Source: Nitrospinaceae bacterium UBA3496
Lineage (GTDB): Bacteria; UBA8248
Direction of reading: 5' to 3'
Assembly (NCBI GenBank): GCA_002377645.1
Contig: DFQF01000045.1
Coordinates: 2,767-51,161, forward strand
Length of the DNA: 48,395 nt
The notes beneath the pieces were generated by a model that saw only the letters and a program-made list of their open reading frames with translations, had not been told where the DNA came from and searched no databases. Made by a program: the position numbers and the translations under genes. Within the stretch, counting starts at the first letter, position 1, and every line of letters begins with the position of its first letter. Positions 10,350 through 18,904 of the stretch are shown here, piece after piece.

Positions 10350-10790
10350 CTAAACTCTCTTGTTTTCATTCGCGTCAATAGGACAATCTTCTATCCAAAC
10401 AGCGCCATCTTCTCCAAATTCCTTTTTCCAAATAGGAACTATTTGTTTAATGCGATCTATTGAAAATCTACATGCTTTAAATGCAGCATCTCTATGTGCA
10501 GAAGCTGCTAAGATAAACACAGCAACTTCTCCAATTTGCAACGTTCCAATTCGATGGATAATTAACAAATCAGAAATTTTAAACCTTTCTTTTGCTTCGC
10601 TAATAACTTGCAAAAGTTTCTTTTCAGCCATTTCCTTATATGTATGGTACTCCAAGTGAGTAACTTTTTGACCACGACTCTCACTCCTAACCATACCCGT
10701 GAATGAACAGATAGCACCAAGTGATTCAGATTCAAAAGTGCCTATCAATTTTTCTACTTCTATTGGGGCATCAACAATTTTACATATCAT
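10350..10790 (-). CDS. moaE: Molybdopterin synthase catalytic subunit
   Basis: With MoaD thiocarboxylate, inserts the dithiolene sulfurs into cyclic pyranopterin monophosphate. ICSFTGMVRSESRG near the N-terminus, HRIGTLQIGEVAVFILAASAHRDAAF, and the active-site lysine stretch IVPIWKKEF are the family signatures. 146 residues, normal. The ATG follows the moaD stop directly. Its Shine-Dalgarno site GGAGGT is formed by the two glycine codons at the end of moaD, so the pair is translationally coupled. Molybdenum cofactor would serve the hydroxylase subunit at 30951-33227. Confidence 0.96.
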   Translation of the reverse strand: MICKIVDAPIEVEKLIGTFESESLGAICSFTGMVRSESRGQKVTHLEYHTYKEMAEKKLLQVISEAKERFKISDLLIIHRIGTLQIGEVAVFILAASAHRDAAFKACRFSIDRIKQIVPIWKKEFGEDGAVWIEDCPIDANENKRV

Positions 10791-11039
10791 CTAGATACCT
10801 CCACTAATAGGAGGAATAAGCGCTATTTCATCAGAAACAGAAATTGCAGACCCTTCTCCCGCAAATTCTTGGTTTATTGAAACAGCAATAGATTCCATAC
10901 GACCAGAAAATTGAGGATACTTCTGCGAAAGACACTCTCTTAGATCAGATACTTTTGCCGAATCTTTTATTTCTATCTCTATCTCTTCTGAACCTGTAAC
11001 TTCGTAGGCCCATGCAAAACATTTCACCTTAACCAACAT
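10791..11039 (-). CDS. moaD: Molybdopterin synthase sulfur carrier subunit
   Basis: Ubiquitin-like sulfur carrier of 82 residues whose C-terminal glycine is normally adenylated and thiocarboxylated. The C-terminus IALIPPISGG is typical, but one isoleucine codon follows the diglycine before the TAG stop. Known MoaD proteins end in the diglycine itself, so this protein may need trimming. The ATG at 11039 is chosen: GGAG lies 6 nt upstream and it gives the usual MLVKVKCFAWAYEV start; an ATG at 11051 and a TTG at 11060 are poorer. It is the first gene of the long minus-strand run. Confidence 0.9.
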   Translation of the reverse strand: MLVKVKCFAWAYEVTGSEEIEIEIKDSAKVSDLRECLSQKYPQFSGRMESIAVSINQEFAGEGSAISVSDEIALIPPISGGI

Positions 11040-11124
11040 TTGTATCTCCATTTTAATCAAAATAAGATTGATTCATTTTAACACAACAAATACATATAAA
11101 AGTATATTCCTGTATAATTAAAGA

Positions 11125-12258
11125 ATGAAAATTTCAAACGATCCAGACATTAATGAAAAAATCTTGAAAAAACTAAATTCAGGATCTTTGTCATTCTATG
11201 ATTTTATGGAAATAGCTTTGTATAACCCTCAAGGTGGATTTTATTCCAATATCGAAAATCAATTCGGGAAAGATGGAGCATTCATTACCAGCCATTACTA
11301 TGGAAAGTGGCTTGGTTCAGTTATAGCGAAACAGATTAAAATTATTTTCAATAAAATGATGAACCCAGTTAATTTTAAAATTGTAGAATACGGTCCTGGG
11401 GAAGGTTTTTTAGCATATGACATTCTAGAATCCCTTATAAAGAATAACGAATACCTTGACTATATTTTAATTGAAAAGAGTACTCATCTTGCGAAAAAAA
11501 GTAGAGATTTATTGTCTAAATTCAAAGAAAAAATATCATTTTCAGAAAATCTCCCAGATTCTTTTGAAGGAGTGATCTTAGCCCATGAATTTCTTGATGC
11601 CATTCCCTTTCATATTTTACAGAAAACAGATAGAGGATATAAAGAAAAATATATTGTTCTAGAATCAAATAAATTAAAATATCAACTCGGTCCTCTTTCC
11701 AAATCAGAACTTAACGAACACATAAAAGAAATAGACAAATATATTGAAGTAGGACAAACATTCGAAATTGCTCTAGACACTAAAGTTTGGCTCGAACTTA
11801 TTTCTAAAAAATTAAAGAAAGGAGCAGTTTTGATTTTTGATTACGGTTTTTCAAATCAAGTTATATTCGACAAAACAAGATTTCATGGTACTGCAAGGAG
11901 TTTCAGGAAACATATGGTCTCAGAAGTCTCTCTAGAAAATGTTGGAAAATCAGACATTACTGCTGATGTAAATTTTTCATTTATAGTTAAAAATGCAGAA
12001 AAATTAGGTTTTACCCTAAATGGATTTACAGATCAGTCCCATTTTTGCATAGGAGGCGGGATAACTGATCTAATTGAAAAAGAGAGTAAATCTGAACCTA
12101 ACATAAATGATAAAGGAGTCATGGGAATACTGGATCCAACTGGATTAGGAAGTGGAATAAAAGTCATGCTCCTTACAAAAGGAATAGATTTAAAAGATCT
12201 TCAAGCCTTTTCAATGAAACCAGACGACAGAACCTCATTTAATACTCTTAAGAACTGA
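11125..12258 (+). CDS. SAM-dependent methyltransferase of the MidA/NDUFAF7 family
   Basis: A 377-residue protein of the DUF185 family. Its mitochondrial member methylates an arginine of complex I subunit NDUFS2; bacterial targets are largely unknown. The signature is FMEIALYNPQGGFY near residue 27, a SAM-binding loop VEYGPGEGFLAYDIL, then GVILAHEFLDAIPFHI and LIFDYGF. Full length. The gene stands alone on the plus strand between moaD (divergent) and recJ (convergent); its last 11 bp overlap the recJ 3' end. A TATAAT lies so close to the ATG that the message could be leaderless. Confidence 0.9.
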   Translation: MKISNDPDINEKILKKLNSGSLSFYDFMEIALYNPQGGFYSNIENQFGKDGAFITSHYYGKWLGSVIAKQIKIIFNKMMNPVNFKIVEYGPGEGFLAYDILESLIKNNEYLDYILIEKSTHLAKKSRDLLSKFKEKISFSENLPDSFEGVILAHEFLDAIPFHILQKTDRGYKEKYIVLESNKLKYQLGPLSKSELNEHIKEIDKYIEVGQTFEIALDTKVWLELISKKLKKGAVLIFDYGFSNQVIFDKTRFHGTARSFRKHMVSEVSLENVGKSDITADVNFSFIVKNAEKLGFTLNGFTDQSHFCIGGGITDLIEKESKSEPNINDKGVMGILDPTGLGSGIKVMLLTKGIDLKDLQAFSMKPDDRTSFNTLKN

Positions 12259-14047
12259 ATGATCTAAATGGTCGAATTGCAAGCAGGTCAAGTTGTATTT
12301 TTTTTCTTCCTCTCCATTTATTAAAACCAACGGAAAATGCAATTTCTATCTTTTCTTTCTCCATATCGAACTCTTGAGATAAAAACCCTAATCCAAAACC
12401 TATAGAGTTAATCCTTTCATCGCCAACCTGAAAATCCAATTTTAAATGTTCTTTTTTAGATCCAACCAAGATGGGAGAGCCAATTATAGAAAGAGGACCA
12501 CTCACAAAAATAGGCTTTTCGTTCTCTGTCCCATAAGGTGATAATCTTTCAATTTCTTCTACAAAAAAATCATTTATTTCCGTTAGATCAACTTTTTCAT
12601 CAACCCAAAAAATCGATTCTTCACTTTCAGATAGTCTTAAATTCTTCAAAGCATTATTAAATAAACTCCGAAATAAATCGATTTTCTCTGATTTTATCGT
12701 CAACCCAGCTGCGCCCTTATGCCCACCAAACTGAATTAATGAGCTTGAACACTGCTCAAGAATATTATAAACATCAATCCCTTCTATGCTTCTTACTGAA
12801 CCTTTTCCTTTCAAATCCTCAATATGAATTATTGCAGTTGGTTTCTCATATCTTTCTACAATATTCGATGCGACAATGCCTATAACACCAGGATGCCATT
12901 TCTCGCTTGATAAAACTATTCCATATTCGACAGAGGTTGGGTCAGAACATTCAACCTGAGAAAATGCATCCTCAATAGCTCGATCTTGATGTTCCCTTCT
13001 TTGACGATTCCACTCTTCGATCTTTTCCGCTTGAGACCTAGCTTTAGATTGATCATCACAAACAAGTAATTCTACTGCTGCTTTAGCATTACCGACTCTA
13101 CCAGTAGAATTTATTCTTGGCGCCATTGAAAAAGAGATGTCTCTTGGTGAGATAACACTTGATTTTAAATTAGCTGCGGCTTGCAATGCTTTTATGCCAA
13201 TTCTCCGAGGATCTTTCAATGAATTGCTCTTATGAGAATCCTCGCAGGAAAGTAATTCTAGACCAGTCTTAACAAAAAATCTGTTTTCATCTACTAGGGG
13301 AACCAAATCAGCTACAGTTCCTAGAGCTACAAGATCTAGAAAGTTTTTTAAATTAGGTAAATTCTTCAAAGAAGCAAATTCATATAATCTCCTTCTAATT
13401 GCTACAGCTAATTTAAATGCAATTCCGACACCACTTAATCCCTTGAAAGGATATGGGCATTCTTTTTGTGCAGGAGAAATAACAGAATAACAATTTGGAA
13501 GTTTCGCAGAAGGCCTATGATGATCTGTAATAATTAGATTAACTCCAATTTTACCAGCCTCTTCTGCAACTTCATGTGCACTAATTCCACAGTCAACAGT
13601 AATAATAGTACTGCATTGTTTTGAAGAAAGTTCTTTAATGCCTTTCATGAACAAACCATATCCTTCTTCAAAACGACTAGGAATATAATAATGAGACTCA
13701 ACTCCCAAGGAAGTGAAAAATGAAAATAAAAGTGTAGTAGATGCTATTCCGTCAACATCAAAATCACCATAAATCCCGATAGGCTTTTTATCTAGAATAT
13801 TCCCTACTATATGTTTTACAGCTTTTTCCATTCCCTTCATTAAGAAAGGATCATGCATATCTTCCATGGTTGTATTTAAAAAATTCTTTGCTTCTTTTGT
13901 ATCAATTATATTTCGCAAGACTAGGAGTTTAGCTAAAATCTTTGGAATTTTTAAAACATTTGTTAATTCATTAATCTTATCTTCATCTGCATAGCGGATT
14001 GTCCATTTACTATCGGAACTATTTCTCAGAATCTCAGTCCTATTCAA
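12248..14047 (-). CDS. recJ: Single-stranded-DNA-specific exonuclease RecJ
   Basis: 5'-3' single-strand exonuclease of recombination and mismatch repair, DHH superfamily. Motifs in order: GIYGDFDVDGIASTTLL (Mn-binding aspartates), TVDCGISA, LIITDHHRPSA (the DHH motif), VALGTVADLVPL, then DHHA1 with SSSLIQFGGHKGAAGLTI, and a C-terminal OB-like domain. 599 residues, normal length. Start is a TTG at 14047 with a weak AGAGAA site. It lies 25 bp after the carboxypeptidase gene and probably shares its message. Confidence 0.96.
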   Translation of the reverse strand: MNRTEILRNSSDSKWTIRYADEDKINELTNVLKIPKILAKLLVLRNIIDTKEAKNFLNTTMEDMHDPFLMKGMEKAVKHIVGNILDKKPIGIYGDFDVDGIASTTLLFSFFTSLGVESHYYIPSRFEEGYGLFMKGIKELSSKQCSTIITVDCGISAHEVAEEAGKIGVNLIITDHHRPSAKLPNCYSVISPAQKECPYPFKGLSGVGIAFKLAVAIRRRLYEFASLKNLPNLKNFLDLVALGTVADLVPLVDENRFFVKTGLELLSCEDSHKSNSLKDPRRIGIKALQAAANLKSSVISPRDISFSMAPRINSTGRVGNAKAAVELLVCDDQSKARSQAEKIEEWNRQRREHQDRAIEDAFSQVECSDPTSVEYGIVLSSEKWHPGVIGIVASNIVERYEKPTAIIHIEDLKGKGSVRSIEGIDVYNILEQCSSSLIQFGGHKGAAGLTIKSEKIDLFRSLFNNALKNLRLSESEESIFWVDEKVDLTEINDFFVEEIERLSPYGTENEKPIFVSGPLSIIGSPILVGSKKEHLKLDFQVGDERINSIGFGLGFLSQEFDMEKEKIEIAFSVGFNKWRGRKKIQLDLLAIRPFRSFSS

Positions 14048-14072
14048 TCTATTTTCTCTTTTAAATTAAGTA

Positions 14073-15683
14073 TTAATACAATCTTGGCTTATAAGTTTTA
14101 TGCCATTTGTTTAAATTATTTTTTATTAACGCTCGCGAAATTTTCTTCCTTTTTTTTATATTGATAACTATGCTCTTCCCTTTTTTATGAAGTGACCTAT
14201 CCAACAACTGTAAATATCTCATTATCTCTCGAACCAATCTTTTGCTTCTACACCCATTCCCGTTAATTAAAATAGAGAAACCAAGGATTTCACCATTCTT
14301 AGAAAAAATATAACCACTTAGAGAACTGACTCCATTTAGATACCCTGTTTTAGCCCTAACTCTATATTCATCTTTCGCTAATCTCCTTCTTTTTCTCAAA
14401 GTCCCGTCAATACCATAAATGGGAAGAGAAGAAATAAAATCAGAGGAAAAACGATGGTCATGAAAAGCATGTTCTAAAACTTTAACCATTGCATAAGGTG
14501 TAATTCTATTCATTCTACTCAAGCCGGAACCATCAAATATTTTAAAAGATTTCTTAGAAAGACCTATAGAAAAAAGGTAATTCTGTATTGCTTTCAGACC
14601 TTTTTTTGAAGTGCCTGGCAAACCAAATAATTCCGCTCCTAAAGTTTTCAAAATCTGTTCAGAAACGAAATTATTACTCCACTTGTTCATTGTTTTAATT
14701 ATTGAAGAAAGACTTTTTGATTTGTGACGAACTAACAAATTAGCCTTTTTTGGCGTACGACCTATCTTAATTCTACCTTTTAAAATAATTGAGTTCTTCT
14801 CAAGTAAAGATACAAAAACTCCCGCTGTATAAAAAGATGGATACGTTATGGGTAAACGCTTATTAATTATTTTTCCTTTACGCGAAATTTTTCCTTTGAT
14901 TAAGAAAATATCTTTTTTGTTTTTAGAAAAAACCTTTTGAAAAGTTAATTTTGCTCTCTTAGTGGATCTGTCTCTTTTGATTTTAGATTTTATTTTAATC
15001 ACTTCTGTGTATGGATCTATTCTAATTTTCGGTGCATCTAGATTATTTCTTTTTTCAGGATCAACACTTATTAAAACCGAGTTGAAATTTAAAGAAAGTG
15101 CACCACTAGGAACCATATAAGTTTTTAAATTTTTATTTTTTTTCCAACCAGTTCCAAATCTTTTTGTATCAAAAAAACTTTCATCTACAACAATATCGCC
15201 AACAATTTTTTTTACCCCTTTCAATTTAAGTTTGTTCACCAATTCTTTGATATTTTCTTGGAGAAAAACTGGATCGCCGTAACCTTTTAGAAAAATATTA
15301 CCTCGAACTACTCCATTTGATAGAGGAGAGACAGAATATACATCTGTAACAAAATGATACTCAGGTCTTAGATGATAAAAACTTGCTATTGAAGTAAGAA
15401 TCTTTATATTGGAAGCTGGGATCTTTTTCCTATGGGCAAAATGAGAAAAAAGTGTATCTCCTACCGTCAAAGACTGTACTATGAATCCAAGATTTTTAGT
15501 CTTTCTACAATTCCTTTTTATCGACTTTTTCAAGAGTTTTTTTAGTACCGACAATGACTGTATTTTATAATTTATTTTATTCTTCTTGCTAGAAAATGCT
15601 GGAGTGGAGTAAAAATGAAAAATTAAAAAGAAAATAAGACAAGAAAAAACTGAAAAATAATTCAGGGGGAAAAACCTGGACAA
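14073..15683 (-). CDS. dacB: D-alanyl-D-alanine carboxypeptidase/endopeptidase, PBP4 (DacB) type
   Basis: Periplasmic peptidoglycan hydrolase of peptidase family S13, 536 residues. A signal peptide (hydrophobic about 10-30) is followed by the three penicillin-binding motifs: SxxK as S91-N-I-K94 in KIPASNIKILT, SxN as S336-N-N338 in WSNNFVSEQ, and KTG at 445-447 in RAKTGYLNG. The insert typical of PBP4 lies between motifs 1 and 2. The start is a TTG at 15683 with a near-perfect AAGGAGGT 5 nt upstream. Unusually lysine- and arginine-rich, with a basic C-terminal tail of about 30 residues. Confidence 0.93.
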   Translation of the reverse strand: MSRFFPLNYFSVFSCLIFFLIFHFYSTPAFSSKKNKINYKIQSLSVLKKLLKKSIKRNCRKTKNLGFIVQSLTVGDTLFSHFAHRKKIPASNIKILTSIASFYHLRPEYHFVTDVYSVSPLSNGVVRGNIFLKGYGDPVFLQENIKELVNKLKLKGVKKIVGDIVVDESFFDTKRFGTGWKKNKNLKTYMVPSGALSLNFNSVLISVDPEKRNNLDAPKIRIDPYTEVIKIKSKIKRDRSTKRAKLTFQKVFSKNKKDIFLIKGKISRKGKIINKRLPITYPSFYTAGVFVSLLEKNSIILKGRIKIGRTPKKANLLVRHKSKSLSSIIKTMNKWSNNFVSEQILKTLGAELFGLPGTSKKGLKAIQNYLFSIGLSKKSFKIFDGSGLSRMNRITPYAMVKVLEHAFHDHRFSSDFISSLPIYGIDGTLRKRRRLAKDEYRVRAKTGYLNGVSSLSGYIFSKNGEILGFSILINGNGCRSKRLVREIMRYLQLLDRSLHKKGKSIVINIKKRKKISRALIKNNLNKWHKTYKPRLY

Positions 15684-15704
15684 GTTAGACCTCCTTCCCT
15701 GATT

Positions 15705-16259
15705 TTACAAAAGAGCAAGAATCTGTATCAATAATTTCACAGTGGGTCTATCGGTATAATCTATCCCTATCTTACGATATCTTATTAACCCTTTCTTATC
15801 TATTATAAAAACAGCAGGTCTAGAGATACCTTCCTGTGGATGAAGCACACCAAAAGAACGGATTATTTTTCTTTGCAAATCAGAAACGAGCAGGAACTTA
15901 ACTCCAAGTTCAACTAATGTTTGTTTTTTTTCATCATTCCCATCCGTACTTATAGCAATAAGCTTAGAATCTTCATTATTTAGTTTACTAAAGTTCTGTT
16001 GCAACTCTACAAGTTGCTTTTGACAATGACCTCAAAAATGTCCTCTATAAAAAACGATTATTAGATTCTTTTTTTCTAAAAGATTTTTTGAATTAAATTC
16101 TCCAGACTCAAAAAAAGGAGCTTTTTCACCAATCTTAGGTATTTCTGGAATTGTCTCTCCTGTAATTGGAAAAACAGAGTAAAAAAATACGAAAAATAAA
16201 AAGATGAAAAACAAAAAAATATTTTTTGAAATCCTGAAACAAAAACTATCCTTAACCAT
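15705..16259 (-). CDS. Exported AhpC/TSA-type peroxiredoxin-like selenoprotein (in-frame TGA = Sec76)
   Basis: The frame from ATG 16259 (GGAG at 6 nt) to the stop at 15705 is broken only by a TGA at 16032-16034. Read through, it gives a 184-residue thioredoxin-fold protein: a signal peptide or anchor (about 12-32), then the AhpC/TSA start GEKAPFFESGEF, then VFYRGHF-U-GHCQKQL. In relatives this site reads FYRG..C..C, so the TGA falls exactly on the peroxidatic cysteine, giving U76-x-x-C79. The C-terminal half is intact (IAISTDGNDEKKQTLVELG, SRPAVFIIDKKGLIRYR). A hairpin at 16001-16017 fits a bacterial SECIS. It likely reduces peroxides in the periplasm and is first in an operon with dacB and recJ. 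Sec-containing Prx-like proteins are known; incorporation here is inferred. Confidence 0.88.
16001..16017 (-). promoter_or_regulatory. Candidate bacterial SECIS hairpin of the peroxiredoxin-like gene
   Basis: On the coding (minus) strand GCAACT-TGTAG-AGTTGC forms a perfect 6-bp stem with a 5-nt loop. The stem begins 14 nt after the TGA and the loop about 20 nt after it, with G at loop position 2. Bacterial SECIS elements are described as hairpins within the coding sequence just downstream of UGA, with a G among the first two loop bases. The arms encode part of KQLVELQ, so the structure coexists with a conserved protein segment. Confidence 0.75.
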
Positions 16260-16405
16260 CTAAAACTCCAGAACTTAAATGATTACAATGATGAGCCTAA
16301 ATAACACTCTAATGTCTACAAAATAACCGTATTGACGTTCAGTATAACATATGACAAATTCATTGTTGTTTCTATCTGCCCTTCCATTTTAAAAGTGACC
16401 CCTAA

Positions 16406-17950
16406 TTGGAATTCTTGAAAAGTACTTTTAAAGTTTTACTGTTCGTTATTATTATTCCTTTTATCCTTCTAGGCTGCTCAAAGAAAGAATATTCAAGAAC
16501 AGATCATATTATTGTTGCTTTGGATTCAAATCCAACACAATTAGATCCAAGATTATCTCAAGATTCTGTTTCTAATCAAATCCAAAGGTTTCTTTTTAGT
16601 CCTTTACTTTCTTTTGACAAAGACGGCAAAATTATTTTAGTACTAGCAGAGAAATGGGAACAGACGGACCAACTTTCACATACAATAAAAATCAAAGAGA
16701 ATGTATACTTCCATAACGGCAAGGAATTAACATCTGAAGATATAAAATATACTTTTCAATCTCTAAAAGACCCTCTTCTTGGTTCCCCTAAATCTTCAAT
16801 GCTTAAGGACCTGAAAGAAATACAATTAAATTCAAGATATAAACTCACTTTTATTCTCAAAAGACCATCTGCCTCATTTTCAGAGTGTCTTATGATTGGA
16901 ATAGTTCCTAAATCAACTTCAAAAGGTTTTCAACAAAAACCTATAGGAACCGGTCCTTTTAAATTCTCTCAGTATAAAAATGACGAAACGTTAGAATTAA
17001 TACCTTTTAAAAGATATTTTGGAAAATCTGCAAATTTCAAAAAATTGATTTTTAAAATTATTCCAGAAGAAACAATTCGTATACTTGAGTTAGAAAGCGG
17101 TGGAGTAGACTTTATTCAGAATGGTTTTTCTCCCGATCTTCTTCCAAGACTAGAAAAAAACCCGAATCTAAAAATATTAAAGAGACTGGGAACAAATTTT
17201 TCATATATAGGTTTTAATTTAGAAGACCCTATTCTTTCAAACAAATTAGTAAGAAAGGCAATTGCTCACGCAATAAACAAAAAACCCATAGTTAAATATA
17301 TTTTAAAAGATCTCGTTGTACCTTCAAATACACTATTACAACATAACCATTGGGCTCATAATCCGAATTTAGAAAAATACAAACACAATATTCAATACGC
17401 TAACGAACTACTCGATCAAGCTGGTTATATTGATCCAGATGGAAAAGGACCTTTGCCTAGATTCTCTCTAACTTTTAAAACATCACAGAATGAACTAAGG
17501 CGCCGTATTGCTACTGTTTTGGCAGACCAGTTATCCTCTGTTGGAATAAAAATCAAAGTAAGATCCTATGAATGGGGGACATTTTTTGGAGATATAAGAA
17601 AAGGGAATTTTCAACTTTATTCACTTACTTGGGTCGGAATTTCTGATCCTGATATATACCGTTTTATCTTTCACAGTAATTTTTTTTCCCCAAAGGGATT
17701 AAACAGGGGAAAGTACAAAAATCCATTAGTCGACAAACTATTGGAAAATGCAAGCCTCAATCAAAACAAGGATTATAGGAAAGAAAAATACCAACTGGTA
17801 CAAAAAATACTTGCAAGTGATTTACCTTATATCAATTTATGGCACGGAGTGAACGTCGCTATCTTTAATAAGAAGATAAAGGGTTATAAGGTCTATCAAA
17901 ATGAAGACCTAATATCTCTTTCGAAAATTACAGTTGGAAAAAACCCCTAA
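16406..17950 (+). CDS. Peptide/nickel-type ABC transporter substrate-binding lipoprotein
   Basis: A 514-residue family 5 (DppA/OppA-like) solute-binding protein. The N-terminus is a lipoprotein signal with lipobox ILLGC, cysteine at residue 24. LDSNPTQLDPRLSQDSVSNQ opens the binding fold, then LAEKWEQTD, FHNGKELTSEDIKYTF and IGTGPFKF are the usual family blocks. Only TTG starts are available after an in-frame TAA at 16403: 16406 as given, or 16415, which has GGAA 5 nt upstream. It is followed by two permease genes. Substrate is unknown; oligopeptides are the family default. Confidence 0.92.
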   Translation: MEFLKSTFKVLLFVIIIPFILLGCSKKEYSRTDHIIVALDSNPTQLDPRLSQDSVSNQIQRFLFSPLLSFDKDGKIILVLAEKWEQTDQLSHTIKIKENVYFHNGKELTSEDIKYTFQSLKDPLLGSPKSSMLKDLKEIQLNSRYKLTFILKRPSASFSECLMIGIVPKSTSKGFQQKPIGTGPFKFSQYKNDETLELIPFKRYFGKSANFKKLIFKIIPEETIRILELESGGVDFIQNGFSPDLLPRLEKNPNLKILKRLGTNFSYIGFNLEDPILSNKLVRKAIAHAINKKPIVKYILKDLVVPSNTLLQHNHWAHNPNLEKYKHNIQYANELLDQAGYIDPDGKGPLPRFSLTFKTSQNELRRRIATVLADQLSSVGIKIKVRSYEWGTFFGDIRKGNFQLYSLTWVGISDPDIYRFIFHSNFFSPKGLNRGKYKNPLVDKLLENASLNQNKDYRKEKYQLVQKILASDLPYINLWHGVNVAIFNKKIKGYKVYQNEDLISLSKITVGKNP

Positions 17951-17974
17951 AATCAATTTTTCAAAGGCGAAACA

Positions 17975-18904
17975 TTGCGTAATCTAATTTTGAAAAGATT
18001 ATTACTTCTTCTCCCTATTATTTGGGGTGTTGCAACTATTGTATTTGTTATCACACATTTAATTCCAGGAGACCCCGTAGACTTAATTTTAGGCGAAACG
18101 GCTAGACCAAGTCATCGCGAAGAATTGAGAAAGGCAATGGGATTAGACAAACCAGTACATCAACAATATACCAATTATATGAAACAACTCCTACAAGGAG
18201 ATTTAGGCAAATCTATTCATAGGAAAGAAAAAGTCTCATCCTTAATTATAAAAAAAGCCAAAGCCTCATTTGAACTTGCATTTTCTTCGATAATAGTAGC
18301 TATTTTTATAGCGTTACCCTTAGGAATTGCATCTGCAAGAAGTCCTGGAAGTTGGTTAGATATAATATCGAGTATTATTGCAGTTATAGGAGGAAGCGTA
18401 CCCGTTTTCTGGCTAGGTCCTATTTTGATTATTTGTTTTTCAATAGGAACGGGTTGGTTCCCTGTTTCGGGTAGAGAAGGAATAGAAAGTATCATTTTAC
18501 CAGCTCTCACCTTAGGGGCATCTCTTTCAGCAGTTCTCATGAGAATGATTAGATCTAGTTTTTTAGAAATACTCCCCCAAGATTTTCTTGCAACTGCAAA
18601 AGCAAAAGGACTTTCAGAGAGAAGGGTTATCTTTATCCATGCATTCAGAAATGCATGTTTACCAATAATTACTATTTTAAGTCTCCAACTTGGAGCACTT
18701 TTAACAGGAACAATAATAACTGAAACAGTTTTTGCCTGGCCTGGAGTAGGAAGACTAATTATTCAATCTATATCGGCAAGAGATTATCAACTTGTCCAAG
18801 GATGCGTAATTTTTATAGCAACAGTTTACATAATCACAAATCTTCTAGCAGATATTTTATACGGATTATTAGACCCAAGAATAAGGATTGATCAAAATGT
18901 TTAA
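17975..18904 (+). CDS. Peptide-type ABC transporter permease (DppB family)
   Basis: Inner-membrane permease of 309 residues with about six helices. N-terminal RLLLLLPIIWGVATIVFVITH and FLATAKAKGLSERRVIFIHAFRNA, the ATPase-coupling EAA loop, are characteristic of DppB/OppB proteins. The start is a TTG at 17975 with AAAGG about 8 nt upstream. It lies 24 bp after the binding protein and overlaps the next permease by 8 bp. No ATPase gene of this transporter is present downstream. Confidence 0.93.
   Translation: MRNLILKRLLLLLPIIWGVATIVFVITHLIPGDPVDLILGETARPSHREELRKAMGLDKPVHQQYTNYMKQLLQGDLGKSIHRKEKVSSLIIKKAKASFELAFSSIIVAIFIALPLGIASARSPGSWLDIISSIIAVIGGSVPVFWLGPILIICFSIGTGWFPVSGREGIESIILPALTLGASLSAVLMRMIRSSFLEILPQDFLATAKAKGLSERRVIFIHAFRNACLPIITILSLQLGALLTGTIITETVFAWPGVGRLIIQSISARDYQLVQGCVIFIATVYIITNLLADILYGLLDPRIRIDQNV

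Noticed and set aside
15705..16259. Peroxiredoxin gene as a pseudogene or two separate genes
   Set aside because: The frame and family similarity continue unbroken through the TGA, the codon falls on the catalytic cysteine, the following half lacks a Shine-Dalgarno site of its own start, and a SECIS-like hairpin is present.
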